From: G039029935 sp039029935
Lineage (GTDB): Bacteria; Chloroflexota; Anaerolineae; Caldilineales; Caldilineaceae
NCBI GenBank assembly: GCA_039029935.1
Contig: JBCCFC010000779.1
Coordinates: 1 to 6,631, forward strand
Reading direction: 5' to 3'
DNA length: 6,631 nucleotides
Part shown: piece by piece, positions 6,622 through 6,631 of the stretch
Numbering within the stretch: the first letter of the stretch is position 1
Layout: every line of letters starts with the position of its first letter
Position numbers and translations under genes: made by a program
The notes under the pieces: model-generated
Told to the model about the DNA's origin: nothing
What the model saw: the letters and a program-made list of their open reading frames with translations, nothing else
The model's database searches: none

Positions 6622-6631
6622 TGCATAATAT

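Overview
The window looks like bacterial DNA from an organism I cannot name. Genes are closely packed, intron-free, preceded by purine-rich ribosome binding sites and followed by a Rho-independent terminator. All supported genes lie on the minus strand and form one transcription unit read from right to left. The genes have moderate GC content, while the gene-poor left flank (about 1-388) is clearly more AT-rich.

Layout in transcription order. 6525-6631 is a short leader with a plausible sigma70-type promoter (-35 at 6603-6608, -10 at 6580-6585, 17-nt spacer). 6524-4536 encodes a 662-residue protein. 4519-2687 encodes its 610-residue paralogue, 16 nt downstream. 2624-894 encodes a 576-residue MidA-like (NDUFAF7/DUF185 type) SAM-dependent methyltransferase with C-terminal TPR repeats. 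883-524 encodes a small basic, Gln/Pro/Arg-rich protein whose tail appears to continue, frameshifted, to 389. A strong hairpin plus T-tract at 227-258 ends the unit. Nothing convincing is coded in 1-226.

The two large paralogues are the most interesting content. Their best conserved block (about 59 of 65 residues identical) holds a GAGTGS-ATSDIDSNL loop followed about 32 residues later by FDVNVY. This resembles the three-acidic-residue active site of the polymerase-beta type nucleotidyltransferase (NTase) superfamily, in a shortened form. I do not recognise the full-length family. The rest is mostly helical, with predicted coiled-coil stretches and a second conserved C-terminal block. There is no signal peptide or membrane segment, so cytoplasmic action is expected.

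Taken together, the operon pairs a duplicated NTase-like protein with a probable protein methyltransferase and a small basic protein. A protein- or nucleotide-modifying system is a reasonable hypothesis, but substrate and role cannot be read from the sequence. One speculative link is that the large proteins start with Gly-Arg-rich tails and the small protein is Arg-rich, and arginine is the known target of characterised MidA/NDUFAF7 proteins.
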